Origin: Terriglobia bacterium
GTDB lineage: Bacteria; Acidobacteriota; Terriglobia; JAJPHL01
Assembly (NCBI GenBank): GCA_021325275.1
Contig: JAJPHL010000068.1
Location: forward strand, 124,001 to 188,000
Reading direction: 5' to 3'
Length of the DNA stretch: 64,000 nucleotides
Part shown: positions 27,076-35,351 of the stretch, piece after piece
Layout of the letters: each line of letters starts with the position of its first letter
How positions within the stretch are numbered: the first letter of the stretch is position 1
The notes under the pieces: model-generated
Seen by the model: only the letters and a program-made list of their open reading frames with translations
What the model was told of the DNA's origin: nothing
Databases searched by the model: none
Position numbers and translations under genes: made by a program

Positions 27076-28158
27076 TTACTTCCAAGCCGCGCGCCAGTCT
27101 TTCCAGTCCTTTTTCACTGACTCCGCCGTTGCGTTTGCGGCGTCGTGCAGCCAGTTGGCGGGACGGCGGTTGAGGTCCTTCTTCACGTTGGGCATTTCGC
27201 TCGGTGTTCCCCAATGAATGTTGGCAGTCTCGTAGCCCATGGCCGCGAGCAATTTCAACTCGTCACGTTTGCGCGGAAGCTGCACCAACTCGATGCGCGA
27301 GCAATACGGTGCGAGTCTTCGCACGATCCAACCGTCGCGCAAACGCACCAACGGATCGACGGCGCGCACGGACGTGTCGAGAATCCTCTGGTAGAGGATT
27401 TCCTTGGTCGCGCGCTTCGTTCCGGCCCACAAACACGCCGACGGTGCCAGCGCTTTGGTTTCGCGCGCGAGCCGTCCTCCGTTCCATTCGGCAATCGCGA
27501 CGAAGCGCTGCCGCCCGAGGCTGCCGAGTCCCGCGATGCGCGTGCACAGCATGTAGGGAATCTTGGGATCGGGCAACATTTTTTCGAGCGCTTTGCGGGC
27601 GCGCTTGGGAACCTCTTTGCGCCAGCGATAAAGCGCGTCCATCTTGGTCCAAAACGCGACGGGATCGCGTTCCACGCCGGTGGCCGCTTCGCGCAGCCAG
27701 TGATGATGCTCCGACAGGACGAAGGCGCGCCCGCCGCCGCGAATTCCTTCGCGATAGCCTTCGAGAATAGCGCCGCAAATACTCGAACACGGCAGTGTGA
27801 GATGGTTTTCGTTGCGCGCGATCACGGCGCTGGCGGCCAAGCGCACCAAGTCGCATGTGTAGGGCAGGGGACTGGTCTCGTCGAAATCGTTGATGCCCCA
27901 AATCAAGCGGCCTTCGGCGTCGCGCCACGTTCCAAAGTTTTCCACGTGCAGATCGCCGACCGCGAGAACCACAGGCGCGTGGGCCGTCGCGGGACTGACC
28001 TCGGGCCAAGTTTGCATCCAGCGGTAAAATGTCGCGCGCAAGAATGGAAACGGCGATTCCGCCATGCGGTCGTGCTTTAGACGGAGATCGTGCGGCAACA
28101 GGGTGATCTGCCGGCCCAACCATTTTTCATAGCGAGCCGTGGCTTTTTCGATTTTCAT
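27076..28158 (-). CDS. DUF2252-family protein (kinase-like fold)
   Basis: 360 residues. The GDLHVENFGTW motif and the following INDFDET are the family hallmark and correspond to the catalytic loop and metal-binding DFD of aminoglycoside-phosphotransferase-like kinases. The N-terminal part (MKIEKATARYEKWL ... ESPFPFLRATFYRWM) is also conserved. A small-molecule phosphotransferase role is inferred from fold only. It runs in the same direction as the M20 peptidase upstream, separated by 15 bp. Confidence 0.85.
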   Translation of the reverse strand: MKIEKATARYEKWLGRQITLLPHDLRLKHDRMAESPFPFLRATFYRWMQTWPEVSPATAHAPVVLAVGDLHVENFGTWRDAEGRLIWGINDFDETSPLPYTCDLVRLAASAVIARNENHLTLPCSSICGAILEGYREGIRGGGRAFVLSEHHHWLREAATGVERDPVAFWTKMDALYRWRKEVPKRARKALEKMLPDPKIPYMLCTRIAGLGSLGRQRFVAIAEWNGGRLARETKALAPSACLWAGTKRATKEILYQRILDTSVRAVDPLVRLRDGWIVRRLAPYCSRIELVQLPRKRDELKLLAAMGYETANIHWGTPSEMPNVKKDLNRRPANWLHDAANATAESVKKDWKDWRAAWK

Positions 28159-28173
28159 CGATAGAGAAAGATA

Positions 28174-29631
28174 TCACATGGCGAAAACGGCGGCCATGGT
28201 TTCGATTCCGTCCCACAAGTTCTGCAAACGCAAATTCTCATCGTGGCTGTGCTGATTGTTGTCGTAATTCGCGATGGGCACGACGATGACCGGCGCTTTC
28301 AAAACCTTTTCGAAAACAATCAGCGGCAGACTGCCGCCGCTCGTCGGCAACAGGACCACTTCACCGCGCGCCGCTTGCACCGCGGCGATCAGTTGACGCG
28401 CGATCGGAAGATCCATGGGCGTGCGTTGCGCGTTGTATCCGGTTTCCTTGCGATTGACGTATGCGATGCGCTCGTGCGCGCGCCGCATTTCATCGTCGGG
28501 AGGCCGATCGGAAACGAAATAACCTTGCTTGCGAATGTGCGCGATCACGCGATCGACTTGCGTGGCGGCGTCCAAGCCTTTCACCAGGCGAATGTCGATC
28601 GATGCGGTGGCCTCGGAGGGAATCACGTTGCGCGCCGTCGCACCGACGGAAGAACTCAGCAATCCGCGAACGTTGAGGGATGGCAGTTGCAACAACTCGT
28701 CAAGGCGTGCGCCGTTTCCTTCGCTCCAACCAAAACCCATTTCCTGTTTCAGCGTTGCGTCGATATTCGGCGCGGCCGCAATCGCGCGTTTCTCGACGTC
28801 GCCGAGCGGTGTGATTCCGTCGTAGAAACCGTCGATCGTCACATGGCCGTTCGGGTCCTTCATCGACGCGAGAAGTTGCGCTAACTCCATCGCCGGATTT
28901 GGCGCCCAGTTTCCATAGTGACCGCTGTGCAGTTCGCGGCGCGGTCCGTATAGCGTGATCTCGAAGCCTGTAACGCCGCGCGCACCAAACACGATTTGCT
29001 GACGGCCGCTTTGATGCACAGGGCCGTCGCAGAAAACCCAGAGATCGCCGGACAGAATATCGCGATAACGCTCGAGGATCGCCTCCATGTGAGGACTGCC
29101 TTGTTCCTCTTCACCTTCGTAGAAGAACTTCAGGTTGGACTTGAGGGCGATGCCGGCGGATTTCAGCGCGTCGAGGGCCGCCAGTTGCGCGATGATCACG
29201 CCCTTGTCGTCGCTGGCGGATCGCGCGTAGATGCGCGCGTGCGCGGGATCGGAAACGTCGCCGGTGATGTATGGCTTGAACGGGGCTTGCCGCGTCCACT
29301 TGGCCAGCTCGACGGGTTGGCCGTCGTAATGAGCGTAGATCACCAGCGTTTGGCGTGCGCCCGGTGTTGAGAGCTCGCCGTAGACCACAGGCGGCGCGCC
29401 CGGAGACTCGAGCAATCGGACATTTACACCGTGGCTCTTCAGTTGTCCGGCGATCCAATCGGCATTGCGCGCGATGTTGGCTTTGTCGGTGGCGACGTTG
29501 GGGATCGAGAGGAATTCAGTGAATTGCTCGAGGATCGCCGAGGAGTGCGCTAGGCGCCAAGTGTGGCCGGCGGCGCCGGGCGTGATCGCGGTTTGCAGCG
29601 CGATCCAAAATGCCAGGGAGAAAAAGGTCAT
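28174..29631 (-). CDS. Exported M20 metallopeptidase (dipeptidase-like)
   Basis: 485 residues with a signal peptide (FFSLAFWIALQTAITPGAAG). Zinc-binding motifs: VIYAHYDGQPVE (His and Asp), ARSASDDKG (bridging Asp), FFYEGEEEQGSP (catalytic Glu and ligand), and a C-terminal NNQHSHDE with the last His. The dimerisation lid domain lies near residues 215-340. Cleaves dipeptides or short peptides outside the cytoplasm. The start at 29631 is supported by a TAAGCT box 7 nt upstream. Confidence 0.9.
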   Translation of the reverse strand: MTFFSLAFWIALQTAITPGAAGHTWRLAHSSAILEQFTEFLSIPNVATDKANIARNADWIAGQLKSHGVNVRLLESPGAPPVVYGELSTPGARQTLVIYAHYDGQPVELAKWTRQAPFKPYITGDVSDPAHARIYARSASDDKGVIIAQLAALDALKSAGIALKSNLKFFYEGEEEQGSPHMEAILERYRDILSGDLWVFCDGPVHQSGRQQIVFGARGVTGFEITLYGPRRELHSGHYGNWAPNPAMELAQLLASMKDPNGHVTIDGFYDGITPLGDVEKRAIAAAPNIDATLKQEMGFGWSEGNGARLDELLQLPSLNVRGLLSSSVGATARNVIPSEATASIDIRLVKGLDAATQVDRVIAHIRKQGYFVSDRPPDDEMRRAHERIAYVNRKETGYNAQRTPMDLPIARQLIAAVQAARGEVVLLPTSGGSLPLIVFEKVLKAPVIVVPIANYDNNQHSHDENLRLQNLWDGIETMAAVFAM

Positions 29632-29638
29632 GCCGTCC

Positions 29639-29644
29639 AGCTTA
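29639..29644 (-). promoter_or_regulatory. -10 box TAAGCT, leaderless start
   Basis: Minus-strand TAAGCT, then 7 nt, then ATG at 29631, all within the 15-bp gap after the oxidoreductase stop. Confidence 0.35.
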
Positions 29645-29646
29645 AC

Positions 29647-30807
29647 CTAGAGCACGGCGGTTTCATGGATCTCGCGGCCTTCGGCAAAACGTTCGAGGTT
29701 GAGCAGTTTCGTGTCGACGAGATCGCACGAGCCTTTGAGGATCAGGTCAGCGAGAATTTTTCCGGTGGCCGGTGAGTGCATCACGCCGTGGCCGCTAAAT
29801 CCGTTGGCCAGGAAAAACCCGGAGACGCCGGGCGCGGGTCCGAGGATCGGGTGATGATCCGGCGTCATTTCGTAGAGTCCCGCCCAGGCGCGCTTGGGAT
29901 TTACTTCCGCCTCTTCGAGACACGGCAGGCGGCGCGCGCCATGGGTGAGTACTTTTTCGATGAAGGAGTGCTCGAAGTAAGTCTTGAAGCCGGGCTTTTC
30001 TTCGGGATCGTTCCACGCGAGAAGAAGGCCAAGGCCTTCCGGGCGGAAATGAAATCCGCTGGACATGTCGACGACCATCGGGCCATGCTGCGAGACCTTC
30101 GGGAACGGTTCGGTCGGGACGAGCATGCGGCGCAGCGGTTCTACCGGCAAATCGATGCCGGCAAGTTTGGCCACTTGCGCGGCCCAGGGGCCGGCCGCGT
30201 TCACGACGACGCGAGTAGCAACGTCGCCGCGAGTCGTTTGCACGCCGGCGATCCCCGCGGAGTCGCGGAGGATGCCGGTGAGTTCCGCTTCGCGCCACAA
30301 TTGCGCGCCGCGGCGCGAAGCCGAAAGCCAAAAGCCGGTCATGACGCTATAGGGATCCACGAATCCGTCGGTCGAACAGAACGTTCCGCCGATCACGTCA
30401 TCCAGATAGAGTTGCGGCACAGCGTTGGCGGCGTCATGGCGATCGATCCACTTGACGGTAGTGAGTCCCAGTTTCTGTTGGCGTTCGAAATTGGCGCGCA
30501 AATAATCGATGTGCTTGGGCTGCGTCGCCAAAAACATGTATCCCTGCGGCCGATAGCCGCCGGGATGTTCCATCACTTCATCGAATCGGCTGTAGAAGGG
30601 AATCGAGTACAGCGACATGCGAATGTTCACTTCAGTGGAAAACTGAGCGCGCACGCCGCCCATGCTTTTGCCGGTGGAGCCTTTTCCTTGGTGGCTCTCG
30701 CGCTCGAGGACTAGAACATTGCGGCAGCCCGACTCCACCAAGTGCCAAGCGATGCTGCATCCAACGATGCCGCCGCCGACAATGACTACATCCGCTGTTT
30801 GATTCAT
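29647..30807 (-). CDS. FAD-dependent oxidoreductase, DAO/sarcosine-oxidase-beta type
   Basis: 386 residues. Rossmann motif VVIVGGGIVGCSIAWHLVE at 8-26, ERESHQGKGSTGKSMGGVR for the FAD ribose/flavin region, VVNAAGPWA as the second FAD-contact segment, and a C-terminal GFSGHGVMHSPATGK. These flavoenzymes oxidise N-methyl or alpha-amino acids such as sarcosine, glycine or dimethylglycine. The ATG at 30807 has no Shine-Dalgarno sequence and lies 17 nt after the end of tRNA-Arg, so it may be expressed from the tRNA promoter. Confidence 0.88.
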   Translation of the reverse strand: MNQTADVVIVGGGIVGCSIAWHLVESGCRNVLVLERESHQGKGSTGKSMGGVRAQFSTEVNIRMSLYSIPFYSRFDEVMEHPGGYRPQGYMFLATQPKHIDYLRANFERQQKLGLTTVKWIDRHDAANAVPQLYLDDVIGGTFCSTDGFVDPYSVMTGFWLSASRRGAQLWREAELTGILRDSAGIAGVQTTRGDVATRVVVNAAGPWAAQVAKLAGIDLPVEPLRRMLVPTEPFPKVSQHGPMVVDMSSGFHFRPEGLGLLLAWNDPEEKPGFKTYFEHSFIEKVLTHGARRLPCLEEAEVNPKRAWAGLYEMTPDHHPILGPAPGVSGFFLANGFSGHGVMHSPATGKILADLILKGSCDLVDTKLLNLERFAEGREIHETAVL

Positions 30808-30824
30808 TTTTCGCTGAGAAAAAG

Positions 30825-30901
30825 TGGTACGCCCGAGAGGATTCGAACCTCTGACCTCTTGCTCCGGAGGCAAGCGCTCTATCCAGCTGAGCTACGGGCG
30901 C
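30825..30901 (-). tRNA. tRNA-Arg (anticodon CCG)
   Basis: 77 nt on the minus strand including encoded CCA. Acceptor GCGCCCG pairs with CGGGCGT (one G-U at the end), D arm TAGCTCAGCTGGATAGAGC, anticodon stem CTTGC/GCAAG with loop CTCCGGA, T arm GGTTCGAATCC. Position next to a phage block makes it a possible old integration target, but no att duplication was found. Confidence 0.96.
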
Positions 30902-31067
30902 GCAATCTTTAGATTATCCCAAGAGTCCCTCGCATGCAATGGCACTGCGCCATGTTGAGAAGACACACTTCTCCCAGGGCGTCTGAGAGCGGACTGAATC
31001 GCCAACAATGTGGGCACCCGAGAGTTCACTGGGACCGCTGCGATCCCAGATCAGTAGATCTTCGAAG

Positions 31068-31304
31068 CTAGGCCTTCTTCGCCTTCGCTAGCGGGCAGGT
31101 TCGAGAATTATGACCTACCTTTCCACATGTCTTACAAGTGCGCCGCTTGATCTTGTGCATTTTCCCGGCATGATCGATATGACCGAGTTTGCCGAGTTGC
31201 TGATCAATCTTGCGGCGCTCTTTCATCAGACTGCGGATCGCTTTCTTTCGAAAGCCTTCTAGCTCTGCAAGCTTCGCAAAAATATCCTCTGTACCTTTTG
31301 CCAT
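31068..31304 (-). CDS. Small CCHC zinc-knuckle protein
   Basis: 78 residues. Residues 1-50 are a basic helical segment (ELEGFRKKAIRSLMKERRK); residues 57-70 are C-x2-C-x4-H-x4-C (CKTCGKVGHNSRTC), the retroviral-type zinc knuckle that normally binds single-stranded nucleic acid; the tail is lysine-rich (LAKAKKA). No partner gene is adjacent. The flanking 30902-31067 and 31305-31381 gaps show nothing I can name. A nucleic-acid binding role is inferred from the motif. Confidence 0.75.
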   Translation of the reverse strand: MAKGTEDIFAKLAELEGFRKKAIRSLMKERRKIDQQLGKLGHIDHAGKMHKIKRRTCKTCGKVGHNSRTCPLAKAKKA

Positions 31305-31381
31305 ATCAAGAAGAGATTAACCCTGATTGGAGAACTGCGCAAGAAGAAGAATTGACTAAAAAACGAGAGTGAAGGAAATGG

Positions 31382-31597
31382 TTAGCGGCATCCGCAACCG
31401 GAAGGAGTGCAGCCGCAACTGCCGCCGGATGATCCCAAACTGGTAGACGATCCGCCGGTTTTCGCACTGAAAACGGATAGCTGCATCTGGGCCTTCTTGC
31501 TTCCGCACGACGGACATTTCACCGGGTCCTGGGTGCGCCGCAAGAGTTTTTCGAATGGCTCTTTGCAATCCTTGCAAATGTATTCGTAGATCGGCAT
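31382..31597 (-). CDS. FmdB-family zinc-ribbon protein
   Basis: 71 residues from MPIYEYICKDCKEPFEKLL, the FmdB/CxxC regulatory-type ribbon with CKDC and CPSC pairs, then a Gly/Ser/Cys-rich tail CGCTPSGCGC. Members occur next to many enzyme operons; function is a putative regulatory zinc protein. It is divergent from queG over a 36-bp gap. Confidence 0.85.
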   Translation of the reverse strand: MPIYEYICKDCKEPFEKLLRRTQDPVKCPSCGSKKAQMQLSVFSAKTGGSSTSLGSSGGSCGCTPSGCGCR

Positions 31598-31620
31598 CGC
31601 TTGAACCAATCCTACCACGA

Positions 31621-31626
31621 TATCCT
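31621..31626 (+). promoter_or_regulatory. -10 box TATCCT for queG
   Basis: TATCCT, then GATGTCG, then ATG at 31634. An ATG at 31628 inside the spacer is a less likely start. Confidence 0.4.
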
Positions 31627-31633
31627 GATGTCG

Positions 31634-32599
31634 ATGACGGATCTGCGCGCGATCGTCGAGGCAGCGGCTCGGAGCGAGGGTTTTGAGGACGTGGCCATCG
31701 TGCGTCTGGAGGACTTTTTCGCCGCTCAGGACGGCGACTACTTTAGTCGATGGCTGGATCGCGGATTTGCGGGGGAAATGAATTATCTGAAAGGCGAGCG
31801 GGCGGAGAAGCGGCGACATCCCGGGATGATCTTGGAGGGTGCGCGATCGGCCATTTGCGTCACGTTGAACTACAACACGGACGCACCGCGGTCGGTCGAA
31901 TGCCGCGATCCGTCGTGCGGATGGGTATCACGCTACGCGTGGGGCAGCGACTATCACGATGTGCTGAAGAAAAAACTGGACGGTTTGCTCGAACGTATGA
32001 GGTCGGAGATTCCGGGCCCGTTCGAGGCACGTGCGTATGTGGATACGGGGCCGATTCTCGAGCGCGCGTTGGCGCGTCAGTCGCCGCTTGGTTGGGTGGG
32101 GAAGAATACCTGCCTGATCAACGAACGCCGCGGGTCGTGGCTTTTTATCGGCGAGATTCTCACAACGCTGGAGTTTCCCGGAAACGCGGCGACGCCCGCG
32201 GCGGATCGTTGCGGCACGTGCACTCGATGCATTGACGCGTGTCCAACGCAAGCGATCACCGAGCCGCGCGTGCTCGACGCGACGAGGTGTATTTCCTATT
32301 GGACGATTGAGTTCAAAGCAGAATTCCCGCAGGAAATCGCCGCGGGACTGGGCCGCCATGTTTTTGGCTGCGATATTTGTCAGGACGTTTGTCCGTGGAA
32401 CCGGCGCGCGCCCGCGACGCATCTCGATGAGTTTCAAGCGCGCGCGGGGCTTGTGAATCCGCCACTGGAAGAATTGGCAGCCATGGCGGAAGGAGACTTC
32501 CGCGAGAAATTCAAGAACAGCCCCGTGCGCCGGTTGGGATTTAAGCGTTTTCAACGCAACGTCCGCGCGGCCATCGCGAATTCCACGCCCGAAAGCTAG
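31634..32599 (+). CDS. queG: Epoxyqueuosine reductase QueG
   Basis: 321 residues. Reduces epoxyqueuosine to queuosine in tRNA, using cobalamin and two [4Fe-4S] clusters. N-terminal cobalamin-binding part with GWVGKNTCLI, ferredoxin-like clusters CGTCTRCIDACPTQAI and CDICQDVCPWN. The C-terminal ~40 residues are shorter than in forms with a HEAT domain. Its TAG stop shares the palindrome CTAG with the stop of the first (minus-strand) gene of the phage-derived block. Confidence 0.95.
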   Translation: MTDLRAIVEAAARSEGFEDVAIVRLEDFFAAQDGDYFSRWLDRGFAGEMNYLKGERAEKRRHPGMILEGARSAICVTLNYNTDAPRSVECRDPSCGWVSRYAWGSDYHDVLKKKLDGLLERMRSEIPGPFEARAYVDTGPILERALARQSPLGWVGKNTCLINERRGSWLFIGEILTTLEFPGNAATPAADRCGTCTRCIDACPTQAITEPRVLDATRCISYWTIEFKAEFPQEIAAGLGRHVFGCDICQDVCPWNRRAPATHLDEFQARAGLVNPPLEELAAMAEGDFREKFKNSPVRRLGFKRFQRNVRAAIANSTPES

Positions 32600-32931
32600 A
32601 GTTTCAATCCAGCGGCGGCGGCGGCTTGCTGGATCGCCGGCCAAAGCCCCCTGAGATCGGCGACGAACGCGGAATCGAGCGTCACATTCACGGTTCCCGC
32701 GTTGGCCGCGGCGCCAGCGTCGTTGACCGCCTTCAAGATCACGCCCAGCGACGCGAAGGCGGCGCGCTCAAAAGCAACGGCGCTGGGATCGATCACCGAA
32801 GTCAACGCTTCCACGGCCGTTTCGGCGCCTTGCACTTTGCCAATTGCCGAAGCGATCTTGGCCGCACCCTTCACAATGTCGGACGCCACAGCGGCAATAC
32901 CATGTTCCACGCTTTGAATACTGAAAGTCAT
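32596..32931 (-). CDS. Hypothetical phage-block protein
   Basis: 111 residues from MTFSIQSVEHGIAAVASDIV, a run of alpha-helical, alanine-rich sequence without Cys or Trp except one Trp near the end (LRGLWPAIQQAAAAAGLKL). AGGAGG stands 9 nt before the ATG, like other phage genes. It is the last gene of the block; its stop overlaps the queG stop at CTAG. I do not recognise it; the helical composition would suit a small structural or holin-associated protein. Confidence 0.65.
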   Translation of the reverse strand: MTFSIQSVEHGIAAVASDIVKGAAKIASAIGKVQGAETAVEALTSVIDPSAVAFERAAFASLGVILKAVNDAGAAANAGTVNVTLDSAFVADLRGLWPAIQQAAAAAGLKL

Positions 32932-32966
32932 AAACAAAATCCTCCTGAGATTGGTTTTCGGACGAC

Positions 32967-33629
32967 TTACGGAAGGTTGATTTTCGGCAAACCCAGAAGC
33001 CAGTGAAGAACCAGCATGAGCCGGCCGGTTGGCTTGCGAAGCGGTTCCAAAGCCAGGCGGATGCTCTCGGTGGCTTCCTGAACATTTTTTCCGGACGCCG
33101 CGAGAGCCTCCGCGCTTTGGATCATCGGTGGCCACAGCGCGTCGGCGTGCTGAAAGTTTTCGCGGGCCGCGCCAAGCGTCTGCTGAAGCGCGACTCCATT
33201 AGAATCGAGTTGTACCGACGCATCCGACAACGCCCGCTGCGCGGCCGTTTCGAGGGCTTCCTGCGACGCGTCGACGTGGGAAATCAACTTTCCGGCCGCG
33301 GCCACAACCGGCGCGGTGCGCGCGTCGAAGTTCACAATCGCTTGATCGCTGTGTTCGATCAAACGCGCGGCGCCGGCCGTCGCGATGGCTAACGCTTTTC
33401 CGGTAGCTTTGTAGTAGCGGCGTTGTTCCGCGGAGGCGTTCGCCAGCTCCGCGGCGGCGCGGCGCGCATCGATGGACGCGCCCACCAACTGCGGTCCCGC
33501 TTGTGCGACGACCGATTGGGCGTCGCCCAACACGGTACTGAGCTGATCCAGAAAGAAAACAAACTTGACGGCCGCCAAACTCAACATGGCGAGCAAAACA
33601 CAAGAGAGGAACCGCTGAAGTGTCCGCAT
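32967..33629 (-). CDS. Membrane-anchored helical protein, unknown
   Basis: 220 residues. One N-terminal TM helix (FLSCVLLAMLSLAAVKFVFFL), then ~150 residues of Ala/Gln/Glu-rich helix likely to be a coiled coil, and a hydrophobic C-terminal segment (RLMLVLHWLLGLP). The topology recalls Mce/MlaD-adjacent or phage lysis-accessory proteins (spanin-like) but no motif supports either. In the late operon, 4 bp after the next small gene. Confidence 0.6.
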   Translation of the reverse strand: MRTLQRFLSCVLLAMLSLAAVKFVFFLDQLSTVLGDAQSVVAQAGPQLVGASIDARRAAAELANASAEQRRYYKATGKALAIATAGAARLIEHSDQAIVNFDARTAPVVAAAGKLISHVDASQEALETAAQRALSDASVQLDSNGVALQQTLGAARENFQHADALWPPMIQSAEALAASGKNVQEATESIRLALEPLRKPTGRLMLVLHWLLGLPKINLP

Positions 33630-33633
33630 AACC

Positions 33634-33816
33634 TCAACTCACTTTCGGTGTGGCGTCGATCGGGTTGGAAGTCGGCAAATTGAGAGATGCTCGCCGCACG
33701 ATTCCGTAGAAAATTCGGTAAGGAGTCCAGGGAATTTCGCTGGGCAACGGAAGAATCCGCATCAGCAAACTTGCGATGAGACAAATCAATCCGAAGTAGT
33801 GAAGAATTTCGGTCAT
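33634..33816 (-). CDS. Small membrane protein of the phage block
   Basis: 60 residues with one TM helix near 5-22 (LHYFGLICLIASLLMRIL) and a basic, proline-containing tail. AAGGAG 7 nt before the ATG makes it a real gene. Position between the coiled-coil membrane protein and the AAA+ gene suggests a lysis or membrane-assembly role, without direct evidence. Confidence 0.6.
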   Translation of the reverse strand: MTEILHYFGLICLIASLLMRILPLPSEIPWTPYRIFYGIVRRASLNLPTSNPIDATPKVS

Positions 33817-33826
33817 CGGTTACTCC

Positions 33827-34801
33827 TTACACGCCGCGGCGGCGGTGAAATGTCAAAGCGCGGTTCTTTCCTCCGACTTCGATTTCGTCGCCCGGCCCGA
33901 TGCGGCCATCGAGGATCATGTGCGCGAGCGGCAATTCCAGCAGCCGTTCGATAGTGCGGCGGATCGGTCGCGCGCCATATGTCGCGACGGATTGGTCCGT
34001 CGAGGAAGAGGGCGTTTGGCAGTCTTCGAGCACGCAGTTCACTACCGATTCACGAAAGGCCAGCCCGACGCCGCGAGTCTGGCGCACGCGTGCCGAGCAT
34101 CGCCGCAACTCCAGATCGGTGATCGATCGGACTTGCGACTCGCTGAGCGGTTGGTACGTCAGTTGCGCCGTGAGCCGGTTGCGGAATTCCGGCGAGAACA
34201 AACGGCGCGCGGCGCTTTCCGCATTTTGCGATCGCTCCGGGCAATAGCCGATCGCTCCGGCGGCTTCGCGCGCCCCGACGTTGGACGTGAGAAACACCAT
34301 GCTCTGCCGGAGGTCCGCGCTGCTTCCATCGCCGAGGTGCAGATCGCCCTTGTCGAGCACGCCGAGCAACAGATCCCAGAGGTCCGGATGCGCCTTCTCG
34401 ATCTCGTCGAAAAGGATGATCACGAGGGGACAGCTCTTCGACTGCGCTTCCTGGAGTCGGCGCTGGCTGAGCCGCGGCTGCGTTTCTTTGTGGCCGATGT
34501 ATCCCGGCGGCGCACCGACCAATCGCGCGATCTCATGACTGTGCCGGTATTCGGCGCAGTGAATCTTGATGAGCATTCGCGCATCGCCGTGCAGAATCTC
34601 AGCAAGACTTTCCACCGTGAGAGTTTTTCCAACGCCGGTCGGACCCAACATCAAGAACGCCGCAACCGGTTTGTCGATGCCCGCGAGTCCGGCTTTCCAT
34701 CGCACGTAGCCGTCCACAACCGCCTGCACGGCGTCGGGTTGGCCCAGCACGCGATCGTCCAAGGCGGAGCGCAGACGCGAACTTTCCGATGGAAGGGGCA
34801 T
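33827..34801 (-). CDS. Stand-alone AAA+ unfoldase module, ClpB/ClpA D2 type
   Basis: 324 residues. Walker A GPTGVGKT at 53-60, pore loop GAPPGYIG, Walker B IILFDEIEKAHPD, sensor 1 FLTSNVG, Arg finger in FSPEFRNRL, sensor 2 in GARPIRRTIE, then the small D2 subdomain. It has no N-domain, no D1 ring and no middle domain, so it is a single-ring version of the ClpB second ATPase module. The module is found here between holin-like and membrane genes of a phage block. A role in threading or disassembling virion proteins is speculation. AGGAG just before the ATG. Confidence 0.88.
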   Translation of the reverse strand: MPLPSESSRLRSALDDRVLGQPDAVQAVVDGYVRWKAGLAGIDKPVAAFLMLGPTGVGKTLTVESLAEILHGDARMLIKIHCAEYRHSHEIARLVGAPPGYIGHKETQPRLSQRRLQEAQSKSCPLVIILFDEIEKAHPDLWDLLLGVLDKGDLHLGDGSSADLRQSMVFLTSNVGAREAAGAIGYCPERSQNAESAARRLFSPEFRNRLTAQLTYQPLSESQVRSITDLELRRCSARVRQTRGVGLAFRESVVNCVLEDCQTPSSSTDQSVATYGARPIRRTIERLLELPLAHMILDGRIGPGDEIEVGGKNRALTFHRRRGV

Positions 34802-34824
34802 CTCTTCTCCTGTGAGACTCGGGG

Positions 34825-35040
34825 TTACCGCTTGGTGATTTCCAGGATGAATACACCCAACGCGATCGCTCCAGCCGCGCGCCAGAACCAGGATTCGAGA
34901 CGCGTCACGCGACGTTCAAGCTTGTCGATGACGCCGGGTTGGCCATTCCCGAGCAATCGCTGCTCCATGCGCAACACGATCGCTTCGATCGCCGCCAATC
35001 GCTCCCGATCGGTGCGCTCCAGAACGTTTTTTTCGTTCAC
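34825..35040 (-). CDS. Holin/XhlA-like protein
   Basis: 71 residues: charged helix 1-48 with heptad pattern (ERLAAIEAIVLRMEQRL; VIDKLERRVTRLES) followed by one C-terminal TM helix (FWRAAGAIALGVFILEI) and a basic end. This is the XhlA-type holin architecture. It overlaps the upstream gene by four bases (ATGA). No endolysin gene is next to it. Confidence 0.7.
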   Translation of the reverse strand: MNEKNVLERTDRERLAAIEAIVLRMEQRLLGNGQPGVIDKLERRVTRLESWFWRAAGAIALGVFILEITKR

Positions 35041-35324
35041 TGACGCACCTGTGGGAGGCGGAATGGGCCAGGGTCGCTAGGCACGATCCACGTTTCCTTA
35101 CGCTGCGCGCCGTTTTGAAGGATGTACTTCACTTGATACGTGCCGGGTGCAAGGCTCACGGAGAAATCTCCCTTGTTCAGCACGATTGTTTGCATTCCGC
35201 CCGCGACGGCAAAGCCATCCTGCGAAATTGTCGGCAGCCAGGAGATTTGCAGAGTCGCGATGACGGTGCTGCCGTCCGCGTTGACGAGCTTATCTTGAAT
35301 GAGTCGCAGAGATGGGCCAGGCAC
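35037..35324 (-). CDS. Small beta-domain protein homologous to the fibre N-terminus
   Basis: 95 residues, a single beta-sandwich-like domain. It aligns by eye with residues ~35-130 of the next upstream 1815-residue protein: ISW.. SQD.F ..G .. SV.L.P .. GT Y.V.Y.LQN .. E.W.VP .. GP .. QVR. The fibre copy follows a signal peptide, this one does not. Two copies of the same domain, one free and one at the base of a large fibre, suggest an adaptor or oligomerisation cap; inference. Confidence 0.65.
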   Translation of the reverse strand: MPGPSLRLIQDKLVNADGSTVIATLQISWLPTISQDGFAVAGGMQTIVLNKGDFSVSLAPGTYQVKYILQNGAQRKETWIVPSDPGPFRLPQVRQ

Positions 35325-35351
35325 TTCATTGTTCCTTCCAGCTCTTGAGCC

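Noticed and set aside
30825-32600. tRNA-Arg as phage attachment site
   Set aside because: No second copy of the tRNA 3' end was found near 60787-60890, and queG and other chromosomal genes lie between the tRNA and the block.
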